Source of the DNA: Muribaculaceae bacterium
GTDB lineage: Bacteria > Bacteroidota > Bacteroidia > Bacteroidales > Muribaculaceae
DNA length: 8,132 nt
Assembly (NCBI GenBank): GCA_016302215.1
Contig: JAEDNZ010000084.1
Location: 1 to 8,132 of the forward strand
Direction: 5' to 3'
Shown piece by piece: positions 1-6,908 of the stretch. The position numbers were made by a program, and so were the translations under genes. The notes beneath the pieces are model-generated. The model saw only the letters and a list, made by a program, of their open reading frames with translations, did no database searches and was not told the origin of the DNA. How positions within the stretch are numbered: position 1 is the first letter of the stretch; each line of letters opens with the position of its first letter.

Positions 1-65
1 TCAGCAGCAGCCTCGGGAGCTTCACTCGCCTTGGCGCTTTCATATTCTTTTTTGCTCATAGTCAT
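1..65 (-). CDS. 5' end of an unrecognised gene (partial, cut by left window edge)
   Basis: Reading leftward from position 65, an open frame begins ATG-ACT-ATG and continues to the window edge without a stop, encoding MTMSKKEYESAKASEAPE followed by an Ala run. The start at 65 is preferred over the in-frame ATG at 59 because an AGGAG (82-78) lies upstream, although its 12-nt spacer to the 65 start is long (18 nt to the 59 start). The visible residues are charged and Ala/Glu-rich, as in a flexible cytosolic N-terminus, with no signal peptide. It follows the terminator of ispE by about 30 bp, so it is probably transcribed separately, but I found no clear promoter match. About 21 residues are not enough to assign a function. 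Confidence 0.55.
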   Translation of the reverse strand, partial: MTMSKKEYESAKASEAPEAAA

Positions 66-96
66 ATTCGTTTTAGTCTCCTAAATACACAACAAA

Positions 97-123
97 AACT
101 TTGCCAAAGTGCACACTTTGGCA
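97..123 (-). terminator. Intrinsic terminator after ispE
   Basis: Positions 102-123 form a near-perfect palindrome: ten-base arms TGCCAAAGTG and CACTTTGGCA are fully complementary around two bases (more realistically 9 bp with a GTGC tetraloop). On the minus strand the hairpin is followed by AAGTTTTTGTT, a short U-rich tail. It begins 37 bp past the ispE stop and ends before the next gene, as expected of a Rho-independent terminator for the galE-phosphatase-ispE block. The plus strand lacks an equally good U tract. The segment ACTTTGCCAAAGT (99-111) could form a small competing hairpin. Confidence 0.75.
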
Positions 124-160
124 TTTATCACATAGTAAAGCAGACGTTTTAGGGCAAAAG

Positions 161-1000
161 TCAGAGCGTGCCGCACCACGTGTCGCACCACGCCGACAAG
201 CTGTCAGCCACGGCTGTCGCAGCAGCCATATCATCAAACAAACCGAACACGGCGGCGCCGGAGCCTGACATTGCGCCGTAGCAAGCGCCGCCGGCTGTCA
301 TAGCATCTTTGACGCGGCGTATCTCGGGACGCAGCTGCATGATATGAGGCTCAAAGTCATTGCACACATTGCTTGCACTCCACAGCCTCGGATGCCGGGC
401 GAGGTCAGCGAGCAAGCCGTCAGTAGGGCGGTCGCAAGGTGTCACTCCGGCATAGGCCTGCGCCGTAGGCACACTCTCGGTCTTGGCCTTGGCCACGGTG
501 ATTGCCATACCCTCGATGCCCGGCACCGCGGCCTCGGCGAGTGTAGTGCCCGTGCCGGTGGCTAATGCCGGCTCGCAGCGTATAAAGAAGGGGCAGTCGG
601 CGCCCACCGTAGCCGCCACAGTCTGCATCCGCTCTATGCTCAGGCCGAGATTAAAGACCTCGTTAAGCCCCACTATCGTGGCGGCTGCATCGGCGCTACC
701 GCCGCCGAGGCCGGCTCCATCGGGCACTATCTTGTGGAGATAGATATCAGCCGGCGGCAAATCAGCCACGACGGCCTTGAGGGCGCGGTAAGCCTTTATT
801 ACCAGGTTTTTCTCAGTGGGGCAATCCACGGCGCGGCCGCTGACGGTGAGCGTGGTGACGCCTGTGGCGCTCGGCACCACCTCTAACACGTCGCTCCAGC
901 CGATAGGCACCATCACCGTGGTCACGTCATGGTAGCCATCGGGCCGTCGTCTCAATATGTAAAGGCCAAGATTAATCTTGGCCTTGGGCATTAGTATCAT
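161..1000 (-). CDS. ispE: 4-diphosphocytidyl-2-C-methyl-D-erythritol kinase
   Basis: A cytosolic GHMP-superfamily kinase that phosphorylates the 2-hydroxyl of CDP-methylerythritol with ATP, in the MEP pathway to IPP and DMAPP. At 279 residues it matches the family (about 280). The substrate-binding start PKAKINLGLYI is at residues 5-15 with Lys8, and RPDGYH is at 19-24. The glycine-rich ATP loop PDGAGLGGGSADAA is at 93-106. VGADCPFF (132-139) carries the expected catalytic Asp135. NDFEP is at 214-218, and the third GHMP motif MSGSGAAVFGLF is at 244-255. The ATG at 1000 places the PxAKINLGL motif at the usual distance from the N-terminus. It starts 13 bp after the phosphatase stop, with no room for a promoter and no Shine-Dalgarno, so it is probably co-transcribed and read by coupling. 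A terminator follows. The adjacent phosphatase has no obvious biochemical link. Confidence 0.97.
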   Translation of the reverse strand: MILMPKAKINLGLYILRRRPDGYHDVTTVMVPIGWSDVLEVVPSATGVTTLTVSGRAVDCPTEKNLVIKAYRALKAVVADLPPADIYLHKIVPDGAGLGGGSADAAATIVGLNEVFNLGLSIERMQTVAATVGADCPFFIRCEPALATGTGTTLAEAAVPGIEGMAITVAKAKTESVPTAQAYAGVTPCDRPTDGLLADLARHPRLWSASNVCNDFEPHIMQLRPEIRRVKDAMTAGGACYGAMSGSGAAVFGLFDDMAAATAVADSLSAWCDTWCGTL

Positions 1001-1013
1001 CAGTGCAAGGTCT

Positions 1014-2273
1014 TTACTTCTTACTCCAATAGGTTTTCAAATCGTCCCACTTATAGAACGGGAACATATCCGTGGCCACCTCGGGCACGGCAGTCTCTCG
1101 CTCGTTGTGCAATACTTTGGCTATCACCTCGCCGGCGGCGTTGCGATAGAGCACAATCTGCACATTCGAGGCCATAGGCGATATCTTATAGCTGACCCAA
1201 GCCTGCGCCACGCGCTCCGGCTCAGTCTCGGCGCCATAGCAGCCGTCAAGGCCGAGGATAGCCGTCAGAGGCACTATGTTGCCGTCATGGCCAAAGCGCA
1301 GCGCCGCACCGTGGCCGCCATCAGCTATACATTGGTCGGCACGGGTGATGATGTCGGCCACCAGATTGCGCGAATTGATGACGTGCTGCCCCTCGGCAAG
1401 CGGATATGACGAATTTGTGGCATAGAAGCTAAAGTTAATCACCTCCCACAGGTCAGCAAGCTCATCGGTAGTGAAGATGTCAAAGAAGCTGAGCTTGGTC
1501 TCCATATTCTGCATATCCACAGCTACCCAATACAGGCCCCACATCAGCGCCTCTTGATCAACATAGCGGCGCAGATACTCTGCATCGGCAAACAGCAGGC
1601 TCATCAACCGCGCGGGATTGACCTTAGCGCGCTGAAAGCGCTTATAGTCTTGATACCATGGGCCTTTGTCGCTACTGTATTTGCCCGATTCGGCGCTATG
1701 ATAGTTCAGGAAGTGCATATTACGGTTGCTTGACTCGCGCGGCACCTGCAGCGCCGGATTGACCTCCTTGAGGCCCTCGATGAAGGCAAACATAGAGTGA
1801 GCGCAGCGCATCACCACCGTAGAGCATGCCGTGACACGCGCATCGGCGGCAAACACCTCGGGGTAGTTCTCTATCATGCGGTGTGCTATGGCTTTGTGCT
1901 GACGGGTGCCCAGCGGCGTGAGCTCGCCGCCGCGCCCCTGCGCCTCGCCAAACACCGAGTCGAGCCGGCAGAGCACATCAAGGCCCATAGGCGTCAGCGC
2001 TCCGGCATCGGCAGCCCGGCGCATCACGTCAATCACCGACTGATAGTCATTATCGCTTATCAGATAGCGCGAGCCGTGGCGCCCGTAGTGGCTGATATAG
2101 AAAGGCTCATAGCCGGCCGGCGGAGGCGTGACCGTCACGGTGGTCACCGGGTAGGCGTAATACACGCCGCCGGCCTTCTCAGGCATAGCGGCTATCTCTT
2201 GGCGCGGTGTCAGCGCGGCGGCGCCGAAGGCCACGGCCATCATGGCGGATATGATACAAGCTCTGGTGTTCAT
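1014..2273 (-). CDS. Secreted histidine-type (clade 2) phosphatase, phytase/MINPP-like
   Basis: A histidine acid phosphatase-family enzyme (His_Phos_2 type) that hydrolyses phosphomonoesters through a phospho-histidine intermediate. Residues 1-20 form a signal peptide with a probable AAA/L cleavage and no lipobox Cys, so a soluble periplasmic or exported protein is expected. The catalytic signature HYGRHGSRY is at 62-70, with nucleophile His66 and phosphate-binding Arg65 and Arg69. ELTPLGTRQH is at 117-126. STVVMRCAHS (151-160) supplies the expected third Arg (156). FGHDGNIVPL (327-336) supplies His329 and a probable proton donor Asp330. The length (419) fits bacterial family members. The mature part has five Cys (102, 150, 157, 315, 345), an odd number. 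Substrate cannot be read from sequence: inositol phosphates, sugar phosphates and general organophosphates are all possible. It lies 98 bp after galE and 13 bp before ispE. All catalytic residues are present, so it is probably active. Confidence 0.9.
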   Translation of the reverse strand: MNTRACIISAMMAVAFGAAALTPRQEIAAMPEKAGGVYYAYPVTTVTVTPPPAGYEPFYISHYGRHGSRYLISDNDYQSVIDVMRRAADAGALTPMGLDVLCRLDSVFGEAQGRGGELTPLGTRQHKAIAHRMIENYPEVFAADARVTACSTVVMRCAHSMFAFIEGLKEVNPALQVPRESSNRNMHFLNYHSAESGKYSSDKGPWYQDYKRFQRAKVNPARLMSLLFADAEYLRRYVDQEALMWGLYWVAVDMQNMETKLSFFDIFTTDELADLWEVINFSFYATNSSYPLAEGQHVINSRNLVADIITRADQCIADGGHGAALRFGHDGNIVPLTAILGLDGCYGAETEPERVAQAWVSYKISPMASNVQIVLYRNAAGEVIAKVLHNERETAVPEVATDMFPFYKWDDLKTYWSKK

Positions 2274-2302
2274 GGCATATTATTTGACAAGGGTTGCTAT
2301 AT

Positions 2303-2311
2303 GCAATGGTA
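2303..2311 (-). promoter_or_regulatory. Weak candidate -7 element before the phosphatase gene
   Basis: The minus strand reads TACCATTGC, one mismatch from the Bacteroidetes -7 consensus TAnnTTTG followed by a pyrimidine. It would put transcription start about 20-25 nt before the ATG at 2273. No good TTTG lies 19-21 nt upstream, because that position falls in a pyrimidine tract. The phosphatase could instead be expressed only by read-through from galE. A tentative call. Confidence 0.25.
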
Positions 2312-2335
2312 AAAAGAAGAGGGGAGAGGAGAAGA
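2311..2335 (-). other. Pure polypyrimidine tract in the galE-phosphatase gap
   Basis: For 25 consecutive bases the minus (transcribed-sense) strand holds only C and T, and it continues to 2340 with a single A. The tract begins about 36 nt after the galE stop, and I see no hairpin in this 98-bp gap. A C-rich, G-poor, unstructured transcript is what Rho-binding (rut) sites look like, so it may control read-through from galE into the phosphatase and ispE. It could also be a simple slippage-prone low-complexity tract. The tract is seen directly; the Rho role is inference. Confidence 0.4.
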
Positions 2336-2371
2336 TGAGAATAACAGGGGGTATAATATGACGAAGACAAA

Positions 2372-3409
2372 TCACATGATGCCACGCTCACGCAGTGCGA
2401 GTTGCCACTTCCATGCCGACTTCATAGTATCGGCAAGCGGCGTCTCAGCCTTCCAGCCGAGCACCTCGTTGGCGCGCTGCGGGTTGGCCCATACCTTCTC
2501 GATATCGCCCTCGCGCCGGCCCACAATCTTATGCGGCACTTTGACGCCGGTGGCGCTCTCAAAGGTATTGATAAGCTCAAGCACCGACACACCGTTGCCC
2601 GTGCCGAGGTTAAAGATTTCGATAGGAGTCTCGGTCTTATCCTCGATGAGACGCTCCACTGCAATGACATGAGCCTTGGCGAGGTCAACGACATTGATGA
2701 AGTCGCGGATACATGAGCCGTCTGGCGTGTTGTAGTCATCGCCAAAGACACTCAGCTCCTTACGTATGCCGATAGCGGTCTGTGTCAGATAGGGTATAAG
2801 GTTTTGAGGCACACCATTGGGCAGCTCGCCGATGAGCGCCGAGGGGTGGGCGCCTACGGGATTGAAATAGCGCAGTATGATAGATGAGATGGGAGCGCCC
2901 GAGCGCACGAAGTCGCTTATCACCTCCTCGCTTATCTGCTTGGTGTTGCCATAAGGCGAGGTGGCTTGCTTGATGGGAGACGCCTCGGTCACCGGGTTGA
3001 CGTCAGGCTCGCCATAGACGGTGCACGACGATGAGAAGACAAAGCCTTTGACACCAAACTCAGGCATAAGCTCGAGCAGGTTCATCAAGGTATTGAGGTT
3101 GTTGCGATAGTAAAGTATGGGCTTTTGCACAGATTCGCCCACAGCCTTGCTTGCCGCAAAGTTGATGATGCCTTTGATGCCGGGATAGTCCTCAAAGAGC
3201 TTGCGCAGAGCGGCTGCGTCGGTACAGTCAGCCTCTACAAAGGCGGGGCGCACACCGGTGATGGCCTCGATGCCATCGAGCACTTCGCGGTTAGAGTTTG
3301 ACAAGTTGTCGATGATTACCACATCATAGCCGGCGTTGATAAGCTCTACCGTGGTGTGAGAGCCGATGTATCCGGTGCCTCCGGTGACAAGAATTCGTGC
3401 TTTATTCAT
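2372..3409 (-). CDS. galE: UDP-glucose 4-epimerase
   Basis: A cytosolic NAD-dependent extended short-chain dehydrogenase that interconverts UDP-glucose and UDP-galactose (Leloir pathway) and supplies UDP-sugars for surface glycans. The length, 345, is typical. The Rossmann NAD loop TGGTGYIGSH is at 9-18. NFAASKAVGESVQKP is at 83-97. FSSSCTVYG (125-133) carries the expected catalytic Ser128. YGNTK (153-157) gives the Tyr153/Lys157 pair, with the same 25-residue Ser-Tyr spacing as E. coli GalE. RYFNPVGAHPS is at 180-190. RREGDIEKVWANP (298-310) is the UDP-binding segment. By alignment, the E. coli Tyr299 gatekeeper is replaced by Val306, so N-acetylated UDP-hexosamines might also be accepted. 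The ATG at 3409 places the nucleotide-binding loop correctly. The gene has its own promoter in the upstream gap and a leader without Shine-Dalgarno. It appears to head the galE-phosphatase-ispE block. Confidence 0.96.
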   Translation of the reverse strand: MNKARILVTGGTGYIGSHTTVELINAGYDVVIIDNLSNSNREVLDGIEAITGVRPAFVEADCTDAAALRKLFEDYPGIKGIINFAASKAVGESVQKPILYYRNNLNTLMNLLELMPEFGVKGFVFSSSCTVYGEPDVNPVTEASPIKQATSPYGNTKQISEEVISDFVRSGAPISSIILRYFNPVGAHPSALIGELPNGVPQNLIPYLTQTAIGIRKELSVFGDDYNTPDGSCIRDFINVVDLAKAHVIAVERLIEDKTETPIEIFNLGTGNGVSVLELINTFESATGVKVPHKIVGRREGDIEKVWANPQRANEVLGWKAETPLADTMKSAWKWQLALRERGIM

Positions 3410-3466
3410 TGTGCTGAAAAGTTTGTTTAATAATTGTTTGACTAAAGGGTTAAAATGGTTTTGTCT

Positions 3467-3498
3467 GCAAATTTAGCAAATTTTGTCGGCTTATGCAA
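3467..3498 (-). promoter_or_regulatory. Bacteroidetes-type promoter of galE
   Basis: On the minus strand TAAATTTGC (3475-3467) matches the -7 consensus TAnnTTTG plus pyrimidine at every defined position. TTG (3498-3496), matching the -33 element, lies 20 nt upstream, inside the accepted 19-21 nt window. Transcription would start near 3460, giving a leader of about 50 nt before the galE ATG. The leader is A/T-rich with no Shine-Dalgarno, as usual in this phylum. The perfect 10-base palindrome AACAATTGTT (3497-3506) overlaps the upstream edge of the -33 element. Confidence 0.8.
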
Positions 3499-3534
3499 CA
3501 ATTGTTTTATTTCATTGATTGACAATACCTTGGA

Positions 3535-5418
3535 TTATTTGTCGTGAATTTCTTTCAACCGGGTGGTCCTCAGCAGATGCATCTCGCAGTTGCGGCAGTC
3601 AAAGTCGAGGCGGAAATCGCCTATCGGCGCTCTGAGATATAGCTCCCGGGGCAACGTGTCGGCGCCGACTTTGTCGAGCAGGCATGCACCCATCTCGCGG
3701 CGCAGGCAATAGCGTGTGGTCATCACCCTGACGTCGGAGGCCGTTGTCGGCTGAGCCACCTCGATGGCGCGCTCGATGACGCGTGTGCCATGCTTGCGAT
3801 AAAATGCTGCGGCCGCCGCGTTGGCCACGTTGTCGTGGCGCGTCAGGGTCTGCGGTGTGGCAAAGTCGGGCGATGGCGCGCGGCGATAGTCGTATGTGTA
3901 TGTAGCTCTGGAGGCTCGCTCCAGGCTCTCCAGAGCACGGCGACGCAAGGCGGTAAGCACCGATGCGGCAACAAAGACGTTGCCCACATAGTCCTCGATA
4001 GTGCCGGCGCAATAGATAGTGTTGCCCAGGCGCTCCAGCACACGGCGACGCTGCTGCTCCTGGCCGGCGCTGTCGGCGGGTGTCAGCGGCAGCCACTCAG
4101 CCACCTCGGCCTTGCAGCCACGCTCATCACTCAGGCGCAGAGCTATGCCGCGGTCGCCACCGATGGCGCGCAGCTCCATATCCAGTCTCAGCTTGCGCTC
4201 CTCATCGCGGCGCGACAGCGTGTCGAGCCACTCTTTATCAGCATTGCGATATAGCTTGGCACCTTTTGGCACCTCGGCCTCTTGAGCGAGAAACACACTA
4301 TCGGCCTCGGCGCGATTGATGCGCACGCCGCAAAAGCGCCCTTGCGCGTCAAAGTATCCTATGCCATCGCCATTGGCAAAGCGGCGGCTACCGATGTATT
4401 TCACTTCGAGGCGCTTGCCCGCACGGCGGAGCACCGTGGCGACGCCCTCGCCCACCCATTTGGGCGTAGCAAAATTAGCTATTGCACCCGGCCGCCGGCG
4501 CTGACCGGTGAGGAAATAGTCGGTAAAACCGCGATTGAAGCTCTTGGCTACGTCAGGCTCGAAATTATGAGCGACGCGCCCTGACGAGGCGCGTACATAT
4601 CGGCCCGCTGAGGCGGCAACAATATTATCGAGGGCCTGCGAATATGCCGCCACCACATTTTTTACATACCCCGCATCTTTGAGGCGCCCCTCTATCTTAA
4701 ATGACGACACACCGGCATCAATCATCGCCTGCAAGTGGTCAAGGCGGCACATATCTTTGAGCGACAAGAAGTGCCGCGAGGCGCTGATGACCCTACCCGC
4801 CCCGTCAACGAGGTCATAGGCCAATCGGCATATCTGCGCGCACTCGCCGCGATTGGCGCTGCGCCCGGTGGTAACATAGCTGGCCTGGCAATCGCCGCTG
4901 TAGCATACACACAGCGCCCCATGCACAAAGGCCTCTATCGCCACTGATGGCACGGCGGCGGCAACATCGCGCAGCTCTGTCAGCGACAGTTCGCGCGCAA
5001 CCACTATCTGCGAGAAGCCGGCGGCGGCAAGCATAGCGGCCTTGGCGGGAGTGCGCGTGTCGCACTGCGTGCTGGCGTGCAGCGCTATCGGCGGCAGAGC
5101 CATCTGCATCAGTGCCATATCCTGCACGATGAGGGCATCTACGCCTATACGATAATACTCGCTCACCAAGGCTCGGACCTCGGCCAGCTCGCTGTCATAG
5201 ATTATGGTATTGAGCGTCACATACACCTTCACGCCAAAGCGATGGGCATAGTCGCAGAGCCGAGCTATGTCGGCCATGCTATTGCCGGCAGCGGCGCGAG
5301 CACCAAATGCCGGGCCGCCGATATATACTGCATCGGCGCCATGGCGTATGGCCGCCACGGCGGTGTCATAGTCCTTGGCAGGCGCTAACAGCTCAAGTGT
5401 CTTAATATCTGACTTCAT
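3535..5418 (-). CDS. U32-family protein, RlhA-like (probable 23S rRNA C2501 hydroxylase)
   Basis: Often annotated as a peptidase or collagenase, but the characterised E. coli members RlhA and TrhP are iron-sulfur proteins that help hydroxylate RNA: 23S rRNA C2501 and wobble U34 of some tRNAs respectively. The length of 627 residues is nearer RlhA (about 650) than TrhP (about 450). LELLAPAKDYDTAVAAIRHG (8-27) opens the U32 barrel. The U32 signature EAFVHGALCVCYSGDCQAS is at 162-180, and GRSANRGECAQICR at 185-198, giving candidate cluster ligands Cys170, Cys177, Cys193 and Cys197 plus Cys172. SFKIEGRLKDAGYV is at 239-252. A long C-terminal region follows, ending in a second Cys group: Cys571, Cys579, Cys608 and Cys611. 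No signal peptide, so cytosolic. The ATG at 5418 lies inside the end of cstA (17-bp overlap), suggesting translational coupling. An rRNA target is likely but unproven, so no symbol is given. Confidence 0.88.
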   Translation of the reverse strand: MKSDIKTLELLAPAKDYDTAVAAIRHGADAVYIGGPAFGARAAAGNSMADIARLCDYAHRFGVKVYVTLNTIIYDSELAEVRALVSEYYRIGVDALIVQDMALMQMALPPIALHASTQCDTRTPAKAAMLAAAGFSQIVVARELSLTELRDVAAAVPSVAIEAFVHGALCVCYSGDCQASYVTTGRSANRGECAQICRLAYDLVDGAGRVISASRHFLSLKDMCRLDHLQAMIDAGVSSFKIEGRLKDAGYVKNVVAAYSQALDNIVAASAGRYVRASSGRVAHNFEPDVAKSFNRGFTDYFLTGQRRRPGAIANFATPKWVGEGVATVLRRAGKRLEVKYIGSRRFANGDGIGYFDAQGRFCGVRINRAEADSVFLAQEAEVPKGAKLYRNADKEWLDTLSRRDEERKLRLDMELRAIGGDRGIALRLSDERGCKAEVAEWLPLTPADSAGQEQQRRRVLERLGNTIYCAGTIEDYVGNVFVAASVLTALRRRALESLERASRATYTYDYRRAPSPDFATPQTLTRHDNVANAAAAAFYRKHGTRVIERAIEVAQPTTASDVRVMTTRYCLRREMGACLLDKVGADTLPRELYLRAPIGDFRLDFDCRNCEMHLLRTTRLKEIHDK

Positions 5419-6853
5419 CTTTGATAACGCCGGTATTTAGTCTTACCACATACCGCACAAACAGTGTCAAGCACGCGGCGCTGACACACCCCGCCACGAT
5501 GAATGCCACATTGTAGTCCAGGCCCAATCCCTCGGGGCTGCGAGCAAAGAGCAGATATGTGAGGCATGTCATGGTCATAAACAGCGCAGGTATGAGGGTG
5601 ATGATATATGCCTTATGGTGGCGCGCAAGATATACGCTCGCAGCCCACAGGGTAAACATAGCCAGAGTCTGATTGCACCAAGCGAAGTAGCGCCACAGCA
5701 CATTGAAGTCAATCATCATCACCACAAAGGCCAAGCCAAACAGCGGTATCGACACAGCGAGGCGGCGCACCAGCGTCTTCTGGCTCACCTTGAGCATATC
5801 GGCGGCGATGAGGCGCGCCGACCGCAAGGCGGTGTCGCCCGTGGTTATCGGGGCTGCCACTACGCCGAGCAATGCTAACACGCCGCCCAAGCCGCCGAGC
5901 CACGTCATGGATATATTGTGAACGAGCGCTCCCGGTGTGCCGCCGTCGGCAAAGAAAGCCTTCAGCTCGGCATAACCGCCGGTAAAGGCGATAGTGGCGG
6001 CAGCCCATATCAGCGCCACAAGGCCCTCGGCCACCATGGCGCCGAAAAACACCGGTCGCGCGAGCCGCTCATTCTTCAAGCAGCGTGCCATCATCGGCGA
6101 CTGGGTGGCATGAAATCCGGAGATAGCACCGCAGGCGATGCTCACAAACATCATCGGGAACACCGGGTGTGCATCATCGCCATAGCGGCTCGCAAGCCCG
6201 TCTTCAAAGCCTACAGGTATGTCATGCCCGCCGACAAGCAGTATCACCAGCAACGCCACTGCCATAAACAGCAACGCCACGCCGAATATCGGATAGAAGC
6301 GGCCTATTATCTTGTCAATAGGCATCAGAGTGGCCAATATATAGTATGCAAAAATCACCACTATCCAGAAGGTGCGGTCAAGGCTTTCGGGCGTCATGCC
6401 AGCTATGATATCGGCCGGCGTAAAGACAAATACCGAGCCTACCAATATCATCAGCAGCACCGAGAACACGCGCATCAGCTGCTTGATGCCCAGACCTAAT
6501 TGGTCGCCTACCAGCTCAGGCAACGACAGCCCGCCGCTGCGCAGCGACATCATCGCTGACACATAGTCGTGCACCGCGCCGCCAAAGATGGTGCCCGCCA
6601 CTATCCAGATAAACGAGGCCGGGCCATACATCACGCCCATGATAGCGCCGAAAATAGGGCCAAGGCCGGCGATGTTGAGAAACTGTATCAGAAACACTTT
6701 CCATGTGGGCATAGGGATATAGTCTATGCCGTCACGTTGGCTGTACGCCGGGGTCTCGCGGTTCTTATCTATGCCGAAGATGCGCTCTGTCAAGAGGCCG
6801 TATAAGACGTATCCGGCGACAAGCACGGCCAGGGATATCAGAAAGGCGGTCAT
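5402..6853 (-). CDS. CstA-family carbon starvation transporter (short form)
   Basis: An inner-membrane transporter of the CstA family. E. coli relatives include CstA (peptide and pyruvate uptake on starvation) and BtsT (pyruvate/H+ symport). At 483 residues this is the shorter family form, not the ~700-residue enterobacterial one. About 12-13 hydrophobic segments are visible, the first at 1-20 and others near 52-72, 128-150, 186-208, 313-338 and 447-470. Family motifs: IPMPTWKVFLIQFLNIAGLG (46-65), GPIFGAIMG (65-73), GGAVHDY (91-97), GAISGFHATQSPMMARCLKN (242-261) and APITTGDTALRSARLIA (334-350). The ATG at 6853 gives the usual N-terminus directly before the first membrane helix. It follows the PD40 gene by 55 bp and overlaps the U32 gene by 17 bp, so co-transcription with both is likely. 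The actual substrate, pyruvate or peptides, cannot be read from the sequence. Confidence 0.93.
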   Translation of the reverse strand: MTAFLISLAVLVAGYVLYGLLTERIFGIDKNRETPAYSQRDGIDYIPMPTWKVFLIQFLNIAGLGPIFGAIMGVMYGPASFIWIVAGTIFGGAVHDYVSAMMSLRSGGLSLPELVGDQLGLGIKQLMRVFSVLLMILVGSVFVFTPADIIAGMTPESLDRTFWIVVIFAYYILATLMPIDKIIGRFYPIFGVALLFMAVALLVILLVGGHDIPVGFEDGLASRYGDDAHPVFPMMFVSIACGAISGFHATQSPMMARCLKNERLARPVFFGAMVAEGLVALIWAAATIAFTGGYAELKAFFADGGTPGALVHNISMTWLGGLGGVLALLGVVAAPITTGDTALRSARLIAADMLKVSQKTLVRRLAVSIPLFGLAFVVMMIDFNVLWRYFAWCNQTLAMFTLWAASVYLARHHKAYIITLIPALFMTMTCLTYLLFARSPEGLGLDYNVAFIVAGCVSAACLTLFVRYVVRLNTGVIKDEVRY

Positions 6854-6908
6854 GGTATTGAATAGGTAGTGAGGAGGGTAAATGATGGTTATGATTACGA
6901 AGAGATGG

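Noticed and set aside
102..123. Inverted repeat as an operator or insertion-sequence end
   Set aside because: Its position just after ispE with a U-rich tail on the same strand fits a terminator. There is no transposase, second copy or target duplication nearby.
1797..2312. 171-codon plus-strand open frame antisense to the phosphatase
   Set aside because: Low-complexity His/Arg/Ala-rich translation mirrors the sense gene, whose catalytic motifs and signal peptide are clear. It is a shadow frame.
3499..3534. Terminator after the U32 gene
   Set aside because: Only a weak 5-bp ATTGT/ACAAT pairing with a 16-nt loop is visible and no U tract follows, so an intrinsic terminator is not supported.
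3790..4254. 154-codon plus-strand open frame antisense to the U32 gene
   Set aside because: No motif or plausible translation signal. The sense frame is a full-length conserved protein.
3535..5418. Secreted collagenase or virulence protease
   Set aside because: The family name is historical. There is no signal peptide, and the Cys-rich signature fits the RNA-hydroxylation members of the family.
5918..6499. 193-codon plus-strand open frame antisense to the cstA gene
   Set aside because: It lies wholly inside a strongly conserved membrane protein gene. Its translation is rich in His, Arg and Gln with no recognisable domain, as expected from the complement of GC-rich third positions.
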